28,913 nucleotides of DNA from a virus, in IMG/VR virus record IMGVR_UViG_3300034374_000845, positions 1-28,913 of that record. One strand, given 5' to 3'. This document shows, one piece after another, positions 6,136 through 13,180 of the stretch. The notes under the pieces are model-generated. The model was not told the DNA's origin. It saw only the letters and a list, made by a program, of their open reading frames with translations, and did not search any database. A program made the translations under genes and the position numbers. Every line of letters begins with the position of its first letter. Positions within the stretch are counted from its first letter, which is position 1.

Positions 6136-6516
6136 ATGACATACGCAGTACACATGCAGACTTTGGAGAACTATGGCGCACATGATGATGACGGTAAGTT
6201 TGAGAGTGGTAATGCCTACTGGAAATTCAAGGGTGGTGATACATACCTTGTGTCAGGTGTTGACCGACCAGCGGACGCTATGGCATTCGTGATGGCGACC
6301 TTCGCTGTCAACAGTATCGGCGTCAAGGAGATACCCACAGACGTGGAGACACAGGCTGAGTGGGAGGCCAAGCTGGCTGATCTCAGCGAGGACTATCAGG
6401 AGTTCCTGTGGGAGACTGTCAATCGCATTGACGTGCCTACATTCTTCGACGGGAAAGAAGCACCCCGCTATTATCATCAGGCTGCACATGCACAGGGAAA
6501 GGAATTAGTACAATGA
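6136..6516 (+). CDS. Hypothetical early protein (126 aa)
   Basis: The start is fixed by an AAGGAG site joined to palindrome copy 8. The N-terminal half looks like a small beta-rich domain (YWKFKGGDTYLVSGVDRPAD); the second half is an acidic helix region around residues 75-100 rich in Glu and Trp. No catalytic motif or family is recognised. The stop overlaps the next start by four bases (ATGA), indicating coupled translation. Confidence 0.75.
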   Translation: MTYAVHMQTLENYGAHDDDGKFESGNAYWKFKGGDTYLVSGVDRPADAMAFVMATFAVNSIGVKEIPTDVETQAEWEAKLADLSEDYQEFLWETVNRIDVPTFFDGKEAPRYYHQAAHAQGKELVQ

Positions 6517-6779
6517 TTTATCACTGCTCACATTGGGAACTTTTGTCAGGCACTAAGAATGTCTGGAAAGCTATGAACTCAAACAACACCAAGAGTGTCC
6601 TTGTCGTGAAGGACATTGGGTGCTGGGTGCTGGACATCACGTATCTCAACGGCAAGGGAGGGCATTATTCGGCGCACAACACTCGTGACGAAGCGTTCCG
6701 CAAAGCTGAAGAACAGGCGTGTTGGCTGGTAGATGAAAATTTTCATCCGATGGTGGTTGACAATGGTCAAACGTCCTGA
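6513..6779 (+). CDS. Hypothetical early protein (88 aa)
   Basis: The ATG overlaps the previous stop codon (ATGA) and a GGAAAGGAA stretch serves as ribosome binding site. The protein has Cys and His near the N-terminus (MIYHCSHWELLSG), a beta-like middle (SVLVVKDIGCWVLDITYLNG) and a helix around residues 57-72 (TRDEAFRKAEEQACWLVDEN). It is probably a small alpha/beta protein. No family is recognised. Confidence 0.7.
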   Translation: MIYHCSHWELLSGTKNVWKAMNSNNTKSVLVVKDIGCWVLDITYLNGKGGHYSAHNTRDEAFRKAEEQACWLVDENFHPMVVDNGQTS

Positions 6780-6930
6780 TACTGTAAATCCTATCGCTAA
6801 AGCACTGCTTCAAACGCACAGGAGACGGCAGCAAGTAGTGCCAGACAAAACAAAGTACAACAGAAAGAAGGAGAACAAAGATCATGCAAATCAAAGTAGA
6901 AAGCATGAAGCGGGTGACGCCAAAGACTGA
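6763..6930 (+). CDS. Small basic protein with NPxAKALL motif (55 aa)
   Basis: From the ATG at 6763 the frame encodes a basic peptide with VNPIAKALL, then QQVVPDKTKYNRKK. I recall the pattern Asn-Pro-x-Ala-Lys-Ala-Leu followed by VVPxKxxY in short phage and alphaproteobacterial proteins, but not a function. The last 16 codons overlap the next small gene in another frame. Those codons are also poorly ordered in composition, so the conserved part is the first 40 residues. The gene overlaps the previous stop codon region by 17 bases. Confidence 0.55.
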   Translation: MVKRPDTVNPIAKALLQTHRRRQQVVPDKTKYNRKKENKDHANQSRKHEAGDAKD

Positions 6931-7027
6931 CAGTCAGCGTGACCACTGGCGTCGTGTGAATAAGTCTAAGAAGCTTACTCGCAAGGCGCAGCGTCAGGCT
7001 AAGTTGTTTCAGCAACGTGCTGCCTGA
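6884..7027 (+). CDS. Very small basic protein (47 aa)
   Basis: The frame has a strong AAGGAG ribosome binding site nine bases before the ATG at 6884. The product is Lys/Arg/Gln-rich (MKRVTPKTDSQRDHWRRVNK in the first half) and probably helical. It looks like a nucleic-acid-binding peptide by charge, but no family is recognised. It overlaps the preceding gene by 47 bases in a different frame. The stop codon lies three bases before palindrome copy 9. Confidence 0.6.
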   Translation: MQIKVESMKRVTPKTDSQRDHWRRVNKSKKLTRKAQRQAKLFQQRAA

Positions 7028-7029
7028 CC

Positions 7030-7046
7030 TGTCTGAACTTCAGACA
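7030..7046 (+). promoter_or_regulatory. 17-bp palindrome, copy 9
   Basis: TGTCTGAACTTCAGACA. It lies directly after the stop codon at 7025-7027 and 67 bases before the next start at 7114. Confidence 0.8.
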
Positions 7047-7055
7047 ACAAACATT

Positions 7056-7083
7056 GAGTTAGCCGCAATGGTGTGGCTATCTC
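7056..7083 (+). promoter_or_regulatory. Leader hairpin
   Basis: GAGTTAGCC (7056-7064) and GGCTATCTC (7075-7083) can pair with one mismatch around a 10-base loop. There is no T run after it, so it is more likely a leader structure or RNA-processing site than a terminator. Confidence 0.4.
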
Positions 7084-7113
7084 ACCCAAACCAACAGTAA
7101 AAGGAGACATATC

Positions 7114-7362
7114 ATGTCATACATCAAAGTCAAAGCTATCAACCTCGTTCACGCACTCTCAGGTGCCAAGCCTTCGATTGACCGTACCAATGAGCGTGAC
7201 TTCAATCACATGGGCAAATACTATGCTGGACCATCTGAGAATGGTCAGTTCTTTCAGGTTAATGATGGCAAGCACATCCGTTACTACGGCATGCCATTCT
7301 ACAATCTGTATCGGATTGTGTCCAAGAACGGTAGCGACTTTGTAATCCATGAGGCTAAGTAG
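7114..7362 (+). CDS. Hypothetical early protein (82 aa)
   Basis: An AAAAGGAG ribosome binding site precedes the ATG at good spacing. The protein (MSYIKVKAINLVHALSGAKP...) contains several Tyr and His residues in a probably beta-rich second half (GKHIRYYGMPFYNLYRIVSK). No family is recognised. It is flanked by hairpins on both sides, which suggests a separately processed or partly terminated message. Confidence 0.75.
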   Translation: MSYIKVKAINLVHALSGAKPSIDRTNERDFNHMGKYYAGPSENGQFFQVNDGKHIRYYGMPFYNLYRIVSKNGSDFVIHEAK

Positions 7363-7372
7363 TCTCGCCAAC

Positions 7373-7394
7373 GGGGTGGCTTTCGGGTCACCCC
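7373..7394 (+). terminator. Hairpin, possible weak terminator
   Basis: GGGGTGGC and GTCACCCC form an 8-bp stem (one G-U pair) around TTTCGG. It is followed by ATTTC and not by a long T run, so termination would be partial at best. Confidence 0.45.
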
Positions 7395-7412
7395 ATTTCA
7401 CAGGAGATTGTA

Positions 7413-7844
7413 ATGATACCAATAACTCAATACACAGTAGACGACTACAACGTGACTGTCTTCCGGGGGCATGTGCGTGAGGATGGACGTATCCTGCACG
7501 GCATCCGATCTGACGGCGTTCTTGAGTGGCGTTTACCTAATGCCTTCAAGAATCACGAGAAGAACAGACGCAAGCGTAACTCTGAGCGTCGTGCTAGGCG
7601 TAAGCGTTGGCTGGATAAGTATAAGCTGCATAAAGGCTGCAGTGTCTGTGGCAACAAAGATATGCATCCTTGGCTGCTGCAGATGGATCACATTGACCCA
7701 TCCACCAAGAAGGCAAACGTCGGTGACCTTGCTACAGGTAGCCTAAAGAAACTCATGGCAGAGGTACGCAAGTGTCGTATCATTTGTTTCCCTTGCCATG
7801 TGAAGCACACAACTGAACAGAACAAGATAGAGGAAGTGACGTGA
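7413..7844 (+). CDS. HNH endonuclease-like protein (143 aa)
   Basis: A basic N-terminal region (Lys/Arg-rich around residues 48-70) precedes a zinc-ribbon HNH core. The core has C76-S-V-C79, then the catalytic-type D92-H93-I-D, then C121 and C125-F-P-C128-H129 with H132. The two CxxC pairs would hold zinc, and the DH plus C-terminal His residues match the beta-beta-alpha metal fold. The likely activity is a DNA nicking or cutting enzyme, either free-standing homing type or part of phage DNA processing. The ribosome binding site is CAGGAG. It overlaps the next gene by four bases. Confidence 0.8.
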   Translation: MIPITQYTVDDYNVTVFRGHVREDGRILHGIRSDGVLEWRLPNAFKNHEKNRRKRNSERRARRKRWLDKYKLHKGCSVCGNKDMHPWLLQMDHIDPSTKKANVGDLATGSLKKLMAEVRKCRIICFPCHVKHTTEQNKIEEVT

Positions 7845-8023
7845 AGACGATAACTGTGAACATCAAACACGAAGACCGCACCATACTTGAACGTAAGGTG
7901 GAGGATTACTTTCGTGGCTATCACCCATTCGGGTATGGCACTAGGCTGGAGACACCAGCGTACTACGACGAAGACCAGCAATGTTGGGTGGCTGTGATAT
8001 CCCGACACACCTCTTGTGATTAG
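7841..8023 (+). CDS. Small hypothetical protein (60 aa)
   Basis: The start is a GTG overlapping the HNH gene stop (GTGA), with GAGGAA upstream. The product has a beta-strand-like start (MKTITVNIKHEDRTI), Tyr/Gly-rich middle and ends WVAVISRHTSCD. It looks like a small beta protein; no family is recognised. Confidence 0.65.
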   Translation: MKTITVNIKHEDRTILERKVEDYFRGYHPFGYGTRLETPAYYDEDQQCWVAVISRHTSCD

Positions 8024-8034
8024 GGAGATTGACA

Positions 8035-8202
8035 ATGGAACTACCGCTTGACCACGAGCCTAGTCTTAACCACTGGGCGAAGTGTATCGCTGACCATGAC
8101 CTAGAGACCGGCCTTCACACAAATTGGGATCATGCCTACGAAGAGGCATGGCATGGGCTGGATGCTGAATTTAACTACACTTATGAATATCAACTTGGAT
8201 AG
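8035..8202 (+). CDS. Small acidic protein (55 aa)
   Basis: The frame from the ATG at 8035 has an AGGGAG ribosome binding site. The product is acidic and rich in His, Trp and Tyr (MELPLDHEPSLNHWAKCIAD at the start). It fits neatly between two genes with coding-type spacing, which supports it. No family is recognised. Confidence 0.6.
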   Translation: MELPLDHEPSLNHWAKCIADHDLETGLHTNWDHAYEEAWHGLDAEFNYTYEYQLG

Positions 8203-8212
8203 GAGAATGACT

Positions 8213-8458
8213 ATGGCAAAACAAAAGACAGAATGGGAACTACGCCGTGAGGCTGCGACTAAATCGTGGAAGTCTATGACTCCACACCAGCAAGAAGCTA
8301 TGATGACACTGCTCAAGGCATGGGTGCCGATTCGCACACGTGTCAGTGAGATGTGTTCCCTTGACTACGATGATCTACGTGCAGTTGACCAAGCATGGTG
8401 GAAAGTCAAAATGGCACTTGTTGACAAGGACGTTGAGATTAAAGAGTGGGACTTTTAA
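8213..8458 (+). CDS. Small helical hypothetical protein (81 aa)
   Basis: The ATG at 8213 is preferred over the one at 8207 because AGGAG (8201-8205) is seven bases upstream of it. The protein is helical with many charged residues (KTEWELRREAATKSWKSMTP) and no recognisable motif. Its stop codon overlaps the start of the endolysin gene (TAATG), so the two are probably translated together. Confidence 0.7.
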   Translation: MAKQKTEWELRREAATKSWKSMTPHQQEAMMTLLKAWVPIRTRVSEMCSLDYDDLRAVDQAWWKVKMALVDKDVEIKEWDF

Positions 8459-8877
8459 TGTTTGCAGAAGCACTCGTATGCCTTGCACTGAACGTGTATC
8501 ACGAAGCCCGTGACCAGCCCTTCATTGGGCAGGTTGCGGTAGCCCAAGTGGTAATGAACAGAGTATATGACGATAGGTATCCTGACACTGTATGTGATGT
8601 GGTCAAGCAAGGTCCAACGTACTCATGGAAGCAGGACTTCCCTGTCCGTCACCGCTGTCAGTTTAGCTGGTATTGCGACGGTAAGTCAGACAAGACACCT
8701 GACCAGACAGCGTGGCAGCAAGCTATGTTGATTGCACAGGGTGTACACACAGGCAACCTTGACGACTTCGTTGAGGGTGCGACACACTACCATGCAACCT
8801 ATGTTCTGCCTGAATGGGCAGAAAGCAAGATTCCTGTCGTACAAATAGGTGACCATATGTTCTATAGGTGGGACTAG
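8458..8877 (+). CDS. Cell wall hydrolase, SleB family endolysin (139 aa)
   Basis: The protein matches the SleB/Hydrolase_2 family (PF07486). LALNVYHEARDQP with the catalytic-type Glu16 in the HEAR motif is followed by VAVAQVVMNRV and DTVCDVVKQG. Later come CQFSWYCDG and the C-terminal GATHYHA segment. These enzymes cut the glycan backbone of peptidoglycan as lytic transglycosylases or amidases. In a phage the natural role is lysis or virion entry. The N-terminus has no clear cleavable signal peptide, so export would need a holin. The start overlaps the previous stop. It is unusual that it lies in the early rightward cluster and not in the structural operon. Confidence 0.9.
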   Translation: MFAEALVCLALNVYHEARDQPFIGQVAVAQVVMNRVYDDRYPDTVCDVVKQGPTYSWKQDFPVRHRCQFSWYCDGKSDKTPDQTAWQQAMLIAQGVHTGNLDDFVEGATHYHATYVLPEWAESKIPVVQIGDHMFYRWD

Positions 8878-8933
8878 TGGATATTATTATCTCACTACTC
8901 ATCTTTTTAGTACTAGCAGCGTTGACTTTGTGA
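8877..8933 (+). CDS. Possible 18-residue membrane peptide
   Basis: A GTG overlapping the endolysin stop (TAGTG) opens a frame coding for MDIIISLLIFLVLAALTL, almost entirely hydrophobic. It is long enough for one membrane crossing and adjoins a lysis gene, so a holin-like or anti-holin peptide is conceivable. With only 18 codons and no clear ribosome binding site, chance is a serious alternative. The next promoter overlaps its 3' end. Confidence 0.25.
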   Translation: MDIIISLLIFLVLAALTL

Positions 8934-8950
8934 TATCTTAGTGATATAAC
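8922..8950 (+). promoter_or_regulatory. Sigma70-like promoter before DUF932-like gene
   Basis: TTGACT (8922-8927), 17 bases, TATAAC (8945-8950). The start site would be near 8957, giving a 30-base leader before the ATG at 8987. A GTGATAT direct repeat overlaps the spacer and -10 element. Confidence 0.75.
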
Positions 8951-8986
8951 AGAGTAACAGTTAACAATCACGAAAGGAGAACTACC

Positions 8987-9847
8987 ATGCCCTTAGACTT
9001 TACCTCAAATGATATCGTACCTGATCACATCAACTTCCCTGTGGAGTTTGAGCCAACCAAGTATGACAAGTCCAAGTATGTCATTAATGGCGATACAGGC
9101 GAATACCTTGGCATCGTCGGCAGCACCTTCAAATGTGCCAGCCACGGTGACTTCTTCACCCGTGCGCACAACGCTATCTCTGAGCATCTTGGAGAAAGCT
9201 TCTGTGAAAGCATGAACATCAGCTTCGATGCGGCACGTAACAATGCATGGGTCAAGATGGACATGCGTATGCCTAATGTCCTTCGCAAGATTGAGACAGA
9301 CAAGCATACCACTACCATTGCACCACGCCTTATTGCTCTACACGGTATTGATGGTAGCTGCTCCAATCAGGTGTACTACGGTGCTATTGACTTCTTCTGC
9401 ACCAATGGAATGGTCACAGGTGACTATGACAAGATCAAACGTAAGAATACCAGTCGTTTCGATCTAGAGACGTTCATTGATGAACTTCAGCACACTGTGT
9501 CTGATTTTCACAACACGGCTGATGTGTATCAGAAATGGGCTGAGACAAAACTGCACACTGTTGATGTCAAGGCTCTGCTTGATACCATCATCACGGATTC
9601 AGATCGTAAGGCACAGAAGATGTTCAGCTTATGGTGTCAAGAAGTCAGTACACGTGGCTGCAATATGTGGTCTCTGTACTCTGCCTTTACGAACTATGCT
9701 AGTTACGCTGACGAGAAGAATGGGTTCACACTGAAGAACACTAACAACGATACCGCCGCTACATCTATGTGGTCACGTGAACAAGAGGTAGCTAAGTGGA
9801 TTGCTAGCCCTCAGTTCCGTCGGTTGTCTGAACTTCAGACAGCGTGA
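8987..9847 (+). CDS. DUF932-like phage/plasmid protein (286 aa)
   Basis: The core resembles DUF932 (PF06067, phage/plasmid-like protein). The segment GEYLGIVGSTFKCASHGDFF comes first, and near residues 120-145 is ALHGIDGSCSNQVYYGAIDF followed by CTNGMV. The second motif, a Ser-rich turn then a 'C(S/T)NGM' box, is the part I recognise best. Members occur in phages and conjugative plasmids; the function is unknown. It has its own promoter and an AAAGGAG ribosome binding site. Its last codons lie inside palindrome copy 10, which encodes LSELQT. Confidence 0.75.
   Translation: MPLDFTSNDIVPDHINFPVEFEPTKYDKSKYVINGDTGEYLGIVGSTFKCASHGDFFTRAHNAISEHLGESFCESMNISFDAARNNAWVKMDMRMPNVLRKIETDKHTTTIAPRLIALHGIDGSCSNQVYYGAIDFFCTNGMVTGDYDKIKRKNTSRFDLETFIDELQHTVSDFHNTADVYQKWAETKLHTVDVKALLDTIITDSDRKAQKMFSLWCQEVSTRGCNMWSLYSAFTNYASYADEKNGFTLKNTNNDTAATSMWSREQEVAKWIASPQFRRLSELQTA
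9825..9841 (+). promoter_or_regulatory. 17-bp palindrome, copy 10
   Basis: TGTCTGAACTTCAGACA, lying inside the 3' end of the DUF932-like gene and seven bases before the integrase start. It is the last copy found in the window. Confidence 0.8.
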
Positions 9848-9848
9848 C

Positions 9849-10772
9849 ATGATGTCGCAGCTTACTGAACTCGTACAGGACTACTACAAGTCCTATGATT
9901 ACAGGAACTTACGTGATGAAACTAAGAAACAATATGAATACTTCATCAACGTAATGCTCAACACTGAGGTGGACGGACAGGCTCTGTCCACCTTCGACTA
10001 CACATCTTTGCCAACACGTGCGGCGAAGGTTGCGTACAACCAATGGTGCGAGAAAGGTATTCATATGGCTAATCATATCATGTCAGCAACGTGTATTGTT
10101 TTTAATCACGGTCTGCGCATGGAGATGTGCGTTATAAATCCTTTCGCTAACGTGCGTAGGAGAACGCCTGAGAGGCGTAAGACTGTCTGGACTAGGGATG
10201 ATATCCAAAAGTTCCTAGACGCAGCGTACAGTGATTTTAATACTCGTAACATAGGTTTGATTGCGCACATGGCATATGCTTGGTGCCAACGTCTAGGAGA
10301 TATGAGACTACTAAAGTGGGAAAGTATACATTTTGATAGTCAGACTATACAAATTGAACAGTCCAAGCGTAAAGCAGACGTGCATCTACCCATTGACGAC
10401 GACTTATGCGACATGTTGAAGCAGCAAGAAGAAGACTTCGGCTTTCAGAAGTATGTTGCCCCACGCCCATATGCAATTCAGGGTGAGTTTAGACCATACA
10501 GCTTGCAAAAACTGCCTACATATGCACGTAGGGTAATGGATGACGCTGGCTTGCCGCAGGAACTGCGACTATCTGACCTGCGACGTACTGGTACAACGGA
10601 AATGGTGGAAGCTGGTGTAGGTATGGCACAAATTATGTCGGTTACAGGACATGCAAATCCTAGTTCAGTAAAACCGTATATGAAAAATACGTTGAAGAGT
10701 GCAAATTTAGCTTTGACAGAACGTAGAATGCATGCTACAAGCATACCAACTGCCGCAAAGGAGAGTGAATAA
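9849..10772 (+). CDS. int: Tyrosine recombinase / phage integrase (307 aa)
   Basis: The start at the first of two adjacent ATGs (9849) is chosen because upstream codons lie in the palindrome. The N-terminal 90 residues look like the helical arm/core-binding domain. The catalytic domain shows R148 (WCQRLGDMRLLKW), K173 (QSKRKAD), R245 (SDLRRTG), H268 (GHANPSS) and nucleophile Y277. The nine-residue H-to-Y distance equals that of lambda integrase. The usual box II His three residues before R245 is Ser242, an uncommon but tolerated change in this family. It suggests a lysogenic option. No attP core was identified. The ribosome binding site is weak and expression may depend on the adjacent palindrome. 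Confidence 0.9.
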   Translation: MMSQLTELVQDYYKSYDYRNLRDETKKQYEYFINVMLNTEVDGQALSTFDYTSLPTRAAKVAYNQWCEKGIHMANHIMSATCIVFNHGLRMEMCVINPFANVRRRTPERRKTVWTRDDIQKFLDAAYSDFNTRNIGLIAHMAYAWCQRLGDMRLLKWESIHFDSQTIQIEQSKRKADVHLPIDDDLCDMLKQQEEDFGFQKYVAPRPYAIQGEFRPYSLQKLPTYARRVMDDAGLPQELRLSDLRRTGTTEMVEAGVGMAQIMSVTGHANPSSVKPYMKNTLKSANLALTERRMHATSIPTAAKESE

Positions 10773-10773
10773 C

Positions 10774-11559
10774 ATGTATAGTATATATAACACTGTAAGT
10801 GATATCATACTTGATATAGACTTACCTGTAGGTGATTCCAAAAGAGTGAATTGCCCTAACTGTGGTGGAATTAAAACATTCACCATTACCAACAGTGAGG
10901 GTAAGCTTTTATGGAATTGCTACAAAGCTTCGTGTAATGTTAAGGGTGCCACACGAGTGCCTATGTCCGTAGACGACATCAGTTCGATACTGGATGGCCG
11001 TAGTACAAAGCAGGATGAGACATTCTCATTGCCTGAGTATGTAGTTCCTCGTACATACGACATAGCTGAGTGGGCATGGGAGTTGTACAAGATTGACGCA
11101 GAAGAACTTGGGCTAATGTACGATGTCAAAGAAGATCGTGTAGTCTTTCCCATCAAGCACGACGGTAAGATCATAGATGCTACGGGACGTGCTATGAAAA
11201 ATATTCAGCCTAAATGGAAAAGATATGGAAATAGTGGCTTGCCATATGTGTGTGGACATGGTAAAGTCGCCGTAGTTGTTGAGGACTGCGTGAGTGCAGC
11301 CGTTGTTGGTTTCGGTTCTCCATCCTTTGTCGGGGTTGCGCTTCTAGGCACGTCATTGCAAGAGACGCATAAAGGGTATCTCTCGCAGTTCTCAACAGCA
11401 ATTATTGCACTAGACCCCGACGCACTAACTAAATCAATTGAGTTCAGTAAGGAACTTAGAGGGCATGTAAACGATGTTCGTGTCCTACGTCTTGAAGACG
11501 ACCTCAAATATCGTAACCCGACAGATATGGAGAATTTACATGGAATTATCACTGATTAG
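10774..11559 (+). CDS. DNA primase, zinc ribbon plus TOPRIM (261 aa)
   Basis: An N-terminal zinc ribbon with C27-x2-C30 and C49-x4-C54 would recognise the priming template. It is followed by a TOPRIM-like domain with E170-D171 (VVVEDCVSAAVVG) and D214-x-D216 (ALDPDA) that would bind catalytic magnesium. The arrangement resembles the primase half of T7 gp4 encoded as a separate protein. The helicase gene follows with a 20-base overlap, so both parts are produced together. The AAAGGAG ribosome binding site is strong. Confidence 0.85.
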   Translation: MYSIYNTVSDIILDIDLPVGDSKRVNCPNCGGIKTFTITNSEGKLLWNCYKASCNVKGATRVPMSVDDISSILDGRSTKQDETFSLPEYVVPRTYDIAEWAWELYKIDAEELGLMYDVKEDRVVFPIKHDGKIIDATGRAMKNIQPKWKRYGNSGLPYVCGHGKVAVVVEDCVSAAVVGFGSPSFVGVALLGTSLQETHKGYLSQFSTAIIALDPDALTKSIEFSKELRGHVNDVRVLRLEDDLKYRNPTDMENLHGIITD

Positions 11560-12763
11560 AAGTATGATGGACAAAGAGTTCTACGACGACCATCGTGGAG
11601 CAAGATGCCCTGATCGCTTATTCAGCAAAGATGTGCAGAAGATCAAGAAGACCATTGATGCTGCAATGGACAGGTACGCACGTACTGTAACACCAGATGA
11701 AGTTGAGGCGTTGCTACTTTCTAACAACCCTGCAATGACTACATCAGAGAAACAAATCTTTACTGGTCTGTTTCAGAAGATCAAACGTGAAGCCCCTATG
11801 GGCGGTGATGTGGCACAAGAGGTTCTGTCTAAGTTGTTTCAGAAGGTTGTGGGCGAGGACATTGCACGGCTTGGTGTGGATTACGTCAACGGTGATCGCT
11901 CTACTTTAGAGCCGTTGAGACATATGTTGGAGCAGTACGGCGAAGACTTCACTCCTAATCTCAACGTAGAGTGGGAGGACATTGACATTGAAACATTGCT
12001 TGCACGTAATGACCTTGAGGCACGATGGACATTCAACATCCCTACGCTTGCACGTAAAGTGGAGGGTGTTAATGATGGGCATCTGATTGAGATTGGCGCA
12101 CGGCCTAACACTGGCAAGACATCATTTCATGCCAGCTTAATTGCTAGCCCCGGCGGCTTTGCCCATCAGGGTGCCAACTGTATCATCCTCTGTAATGAGG
12201 AGGGGTATCACCGTGTAGGCGCACGTTATCTGACAGCAGCTACCGGTATGACCATGCAGGAGATCAAGAAGAATCCTAGCAAGGCCCGTGATCTATACGC
12301 ACCTGTCAAGGAACGTATCAAGATCAAGGACGCCACTGGACGTGACATGGCATGGGTTGAGAGTATATGTAAGTCCTACAAGCCTGACATCGTCTTGCTT
12401 GATATGGGTGACAAGTTTGCTAGAACAGGCGGGTTCTCTCGTACTGACGAAGCACTCAAGGCCAACGCTATCCATGCTCGTATGATTGCCAAGCAGTACA
12501 ACTGTGCAATGTTTTATATGTCACAGCTATCTGCTGAAGCAGAGGGTAAGGTTCTTCTTAATCAGAGTATGATGGAAGGATCACGTACAGGTAAGGCAGC
12601 AGAGGCTGACCTTATGGTTTTGATTGCCAAGAATCCCATTGTAGAGGGTGCGGACGAAGAGGATAATCAACGCCATCTTAACATTGTTAAAAACAAGTTG
12701 ACCGGGGTGCATTGTGTGGTACACTGCGAACTGGAAAACCAAACAGCGAGGTATACAGTATGA
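11540..12763 (+). CDS. Replicative DNA helicase, DnaB/gp4-type (407 aa)
   Basis: The N-terminal about 160 residues are helical. The RecA-like motor domain has Walker A GARPNTGKTS (G186-S195) and Walker B IVLLDMGD with D288. Further motifs are CNEEGYHRV (near 220) and MSQLSAEAEGK (near 330), which fit the H4-type glutamine region. It should form a hexamer unwinding the phage replication fork and work with the primase just upstream. The start at 11540 has GGAGA upstream; a longer frame starting inside the primase gene is unlikely. Confidence 0.85.
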   Translation: MELSLIRSMMDKEFYDDHRGARCPDRLFSKDVQKIKKTIDAAMDRYARTVTPDEVEALLLSNNPAMTTSEKQIFTGLFQKIKREAPMGGDVAQEVLSKLFQKVVGEDIARLGVDYVNGDRSTLEPLRHMLEQYGEDFTPNLNVEWEDIDIETLLARNDLEARWTFNIPTLARKVEGVNDGHLIEIGARPNTGKTSFHASLIASPGGFAHQGANCIILCNEEGYHRVGARYLTAATGMTMQEIKKNPSKARDLYAPVKERIKIKDATGRDMAWVESICKSYKPDIVLLDMGDKFARTGGFSRTDEALKANAIHARMIAKQYNCAMFYMSQLSAEAEGKVLLNQSMMEGSRTGKAAEADLMVLIAKNPIVEGADEEDNQRHLNIVKNKLTGVHCVVHCELENQTARYTV

Positions 12764-13179
12764 TACATAAAAAATTCAATCCCGTTGATTACGCTTTGTA
12801 CGATCAAAAGGCAAAGGACAAGACTACGGAATATTTGCAAGGCTTGGGTTACCAAGTTGTCGATCATCCTAATCGTTATGCACAAGACCTGATTGCAAAG
12901 TCAGAGATGAATGAGTTTATGGTCGAGTGTGAAGTCAAAGTTTTATGGAAGACAGACAGCTTTCCCTTCCCAAATGTGCAGTTACCAGAACGCAAAAGTA
13001 AGTTCTTGAAAGAGCGTACTCTTTTCTTTATATGGAACGAGCAGCTTACTCGTGCCTTTACGTTCTGGTCAGATGATGTCAAAAAACTGACACCTGTGGA
13101 AGTTCCCAACAAACGTGTACGTAGGGGTGAGTACTTCTATCAAGTGCCGCTTGATATGACACAGATGGTAGAGGGGTGA
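12760..13179 (+). CDS. Putative PD-(D/E)XK nuclease-like protein (139 aa)
   Basis: The ATG overlaps the helicase stop (ATGA). Residues D43 (RYAQDLIA) and E58-V-K60 (VECEVKVLW) are spaced like the PD-(D/E)XK metal site, with predicted strand-helix context before them. A fold like restriction endonucleases or small resolvases is therefore likely but unproven. Its place between helicase and polymerase suggests a role in DNA metabolism. The remaining sequence ends in a basic strand region (VEVPNKRVRRGEYFYQ). Confidence 0.55.
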   Translation: MIHKKFNPVDYALYDQKAKDKTTEYLQGLGYQVVDHPNRYAQDLIAKSEMNEFMVECEVKVLWKTDSFPFPNVQLPERKSKFLKERTLFFIWNEQLTRAFTFWSDDVKKLTPVEVPNKRVRRGEYFYQVPLDMTQMVEG

Positions 13180-13180
13180 C

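Noticed and set aside
5458-6183. Long minus-strand frame (241 codons)
   Set aside because: It is the shadow of the GP88-like gene, which has clear family motifs and a strong start.
3131-9841. CRISPR array or transposon ends for the palindromes
   Set aside because: Spacing is irregular (about 90 to 2800 bases), genes lie between copies, and there are no target-site duplications, spacers of uniform length or transposase genes.
3131-9841. LexA/SOS boxes
   Set aside because: Alphaproteobacterial LexA sites are GTTC or GAAC direct repeats with 7-base gaps; the 17-mer has a different symmetric structure.
10713-10741. Promoter before the primase gene (TTGACA, 17 bases, TACAAG)
   Set aside because: The -35 is perfect but the -10 is poor and the site lies in integrase coding sequence; not strong enough to list as a feature.
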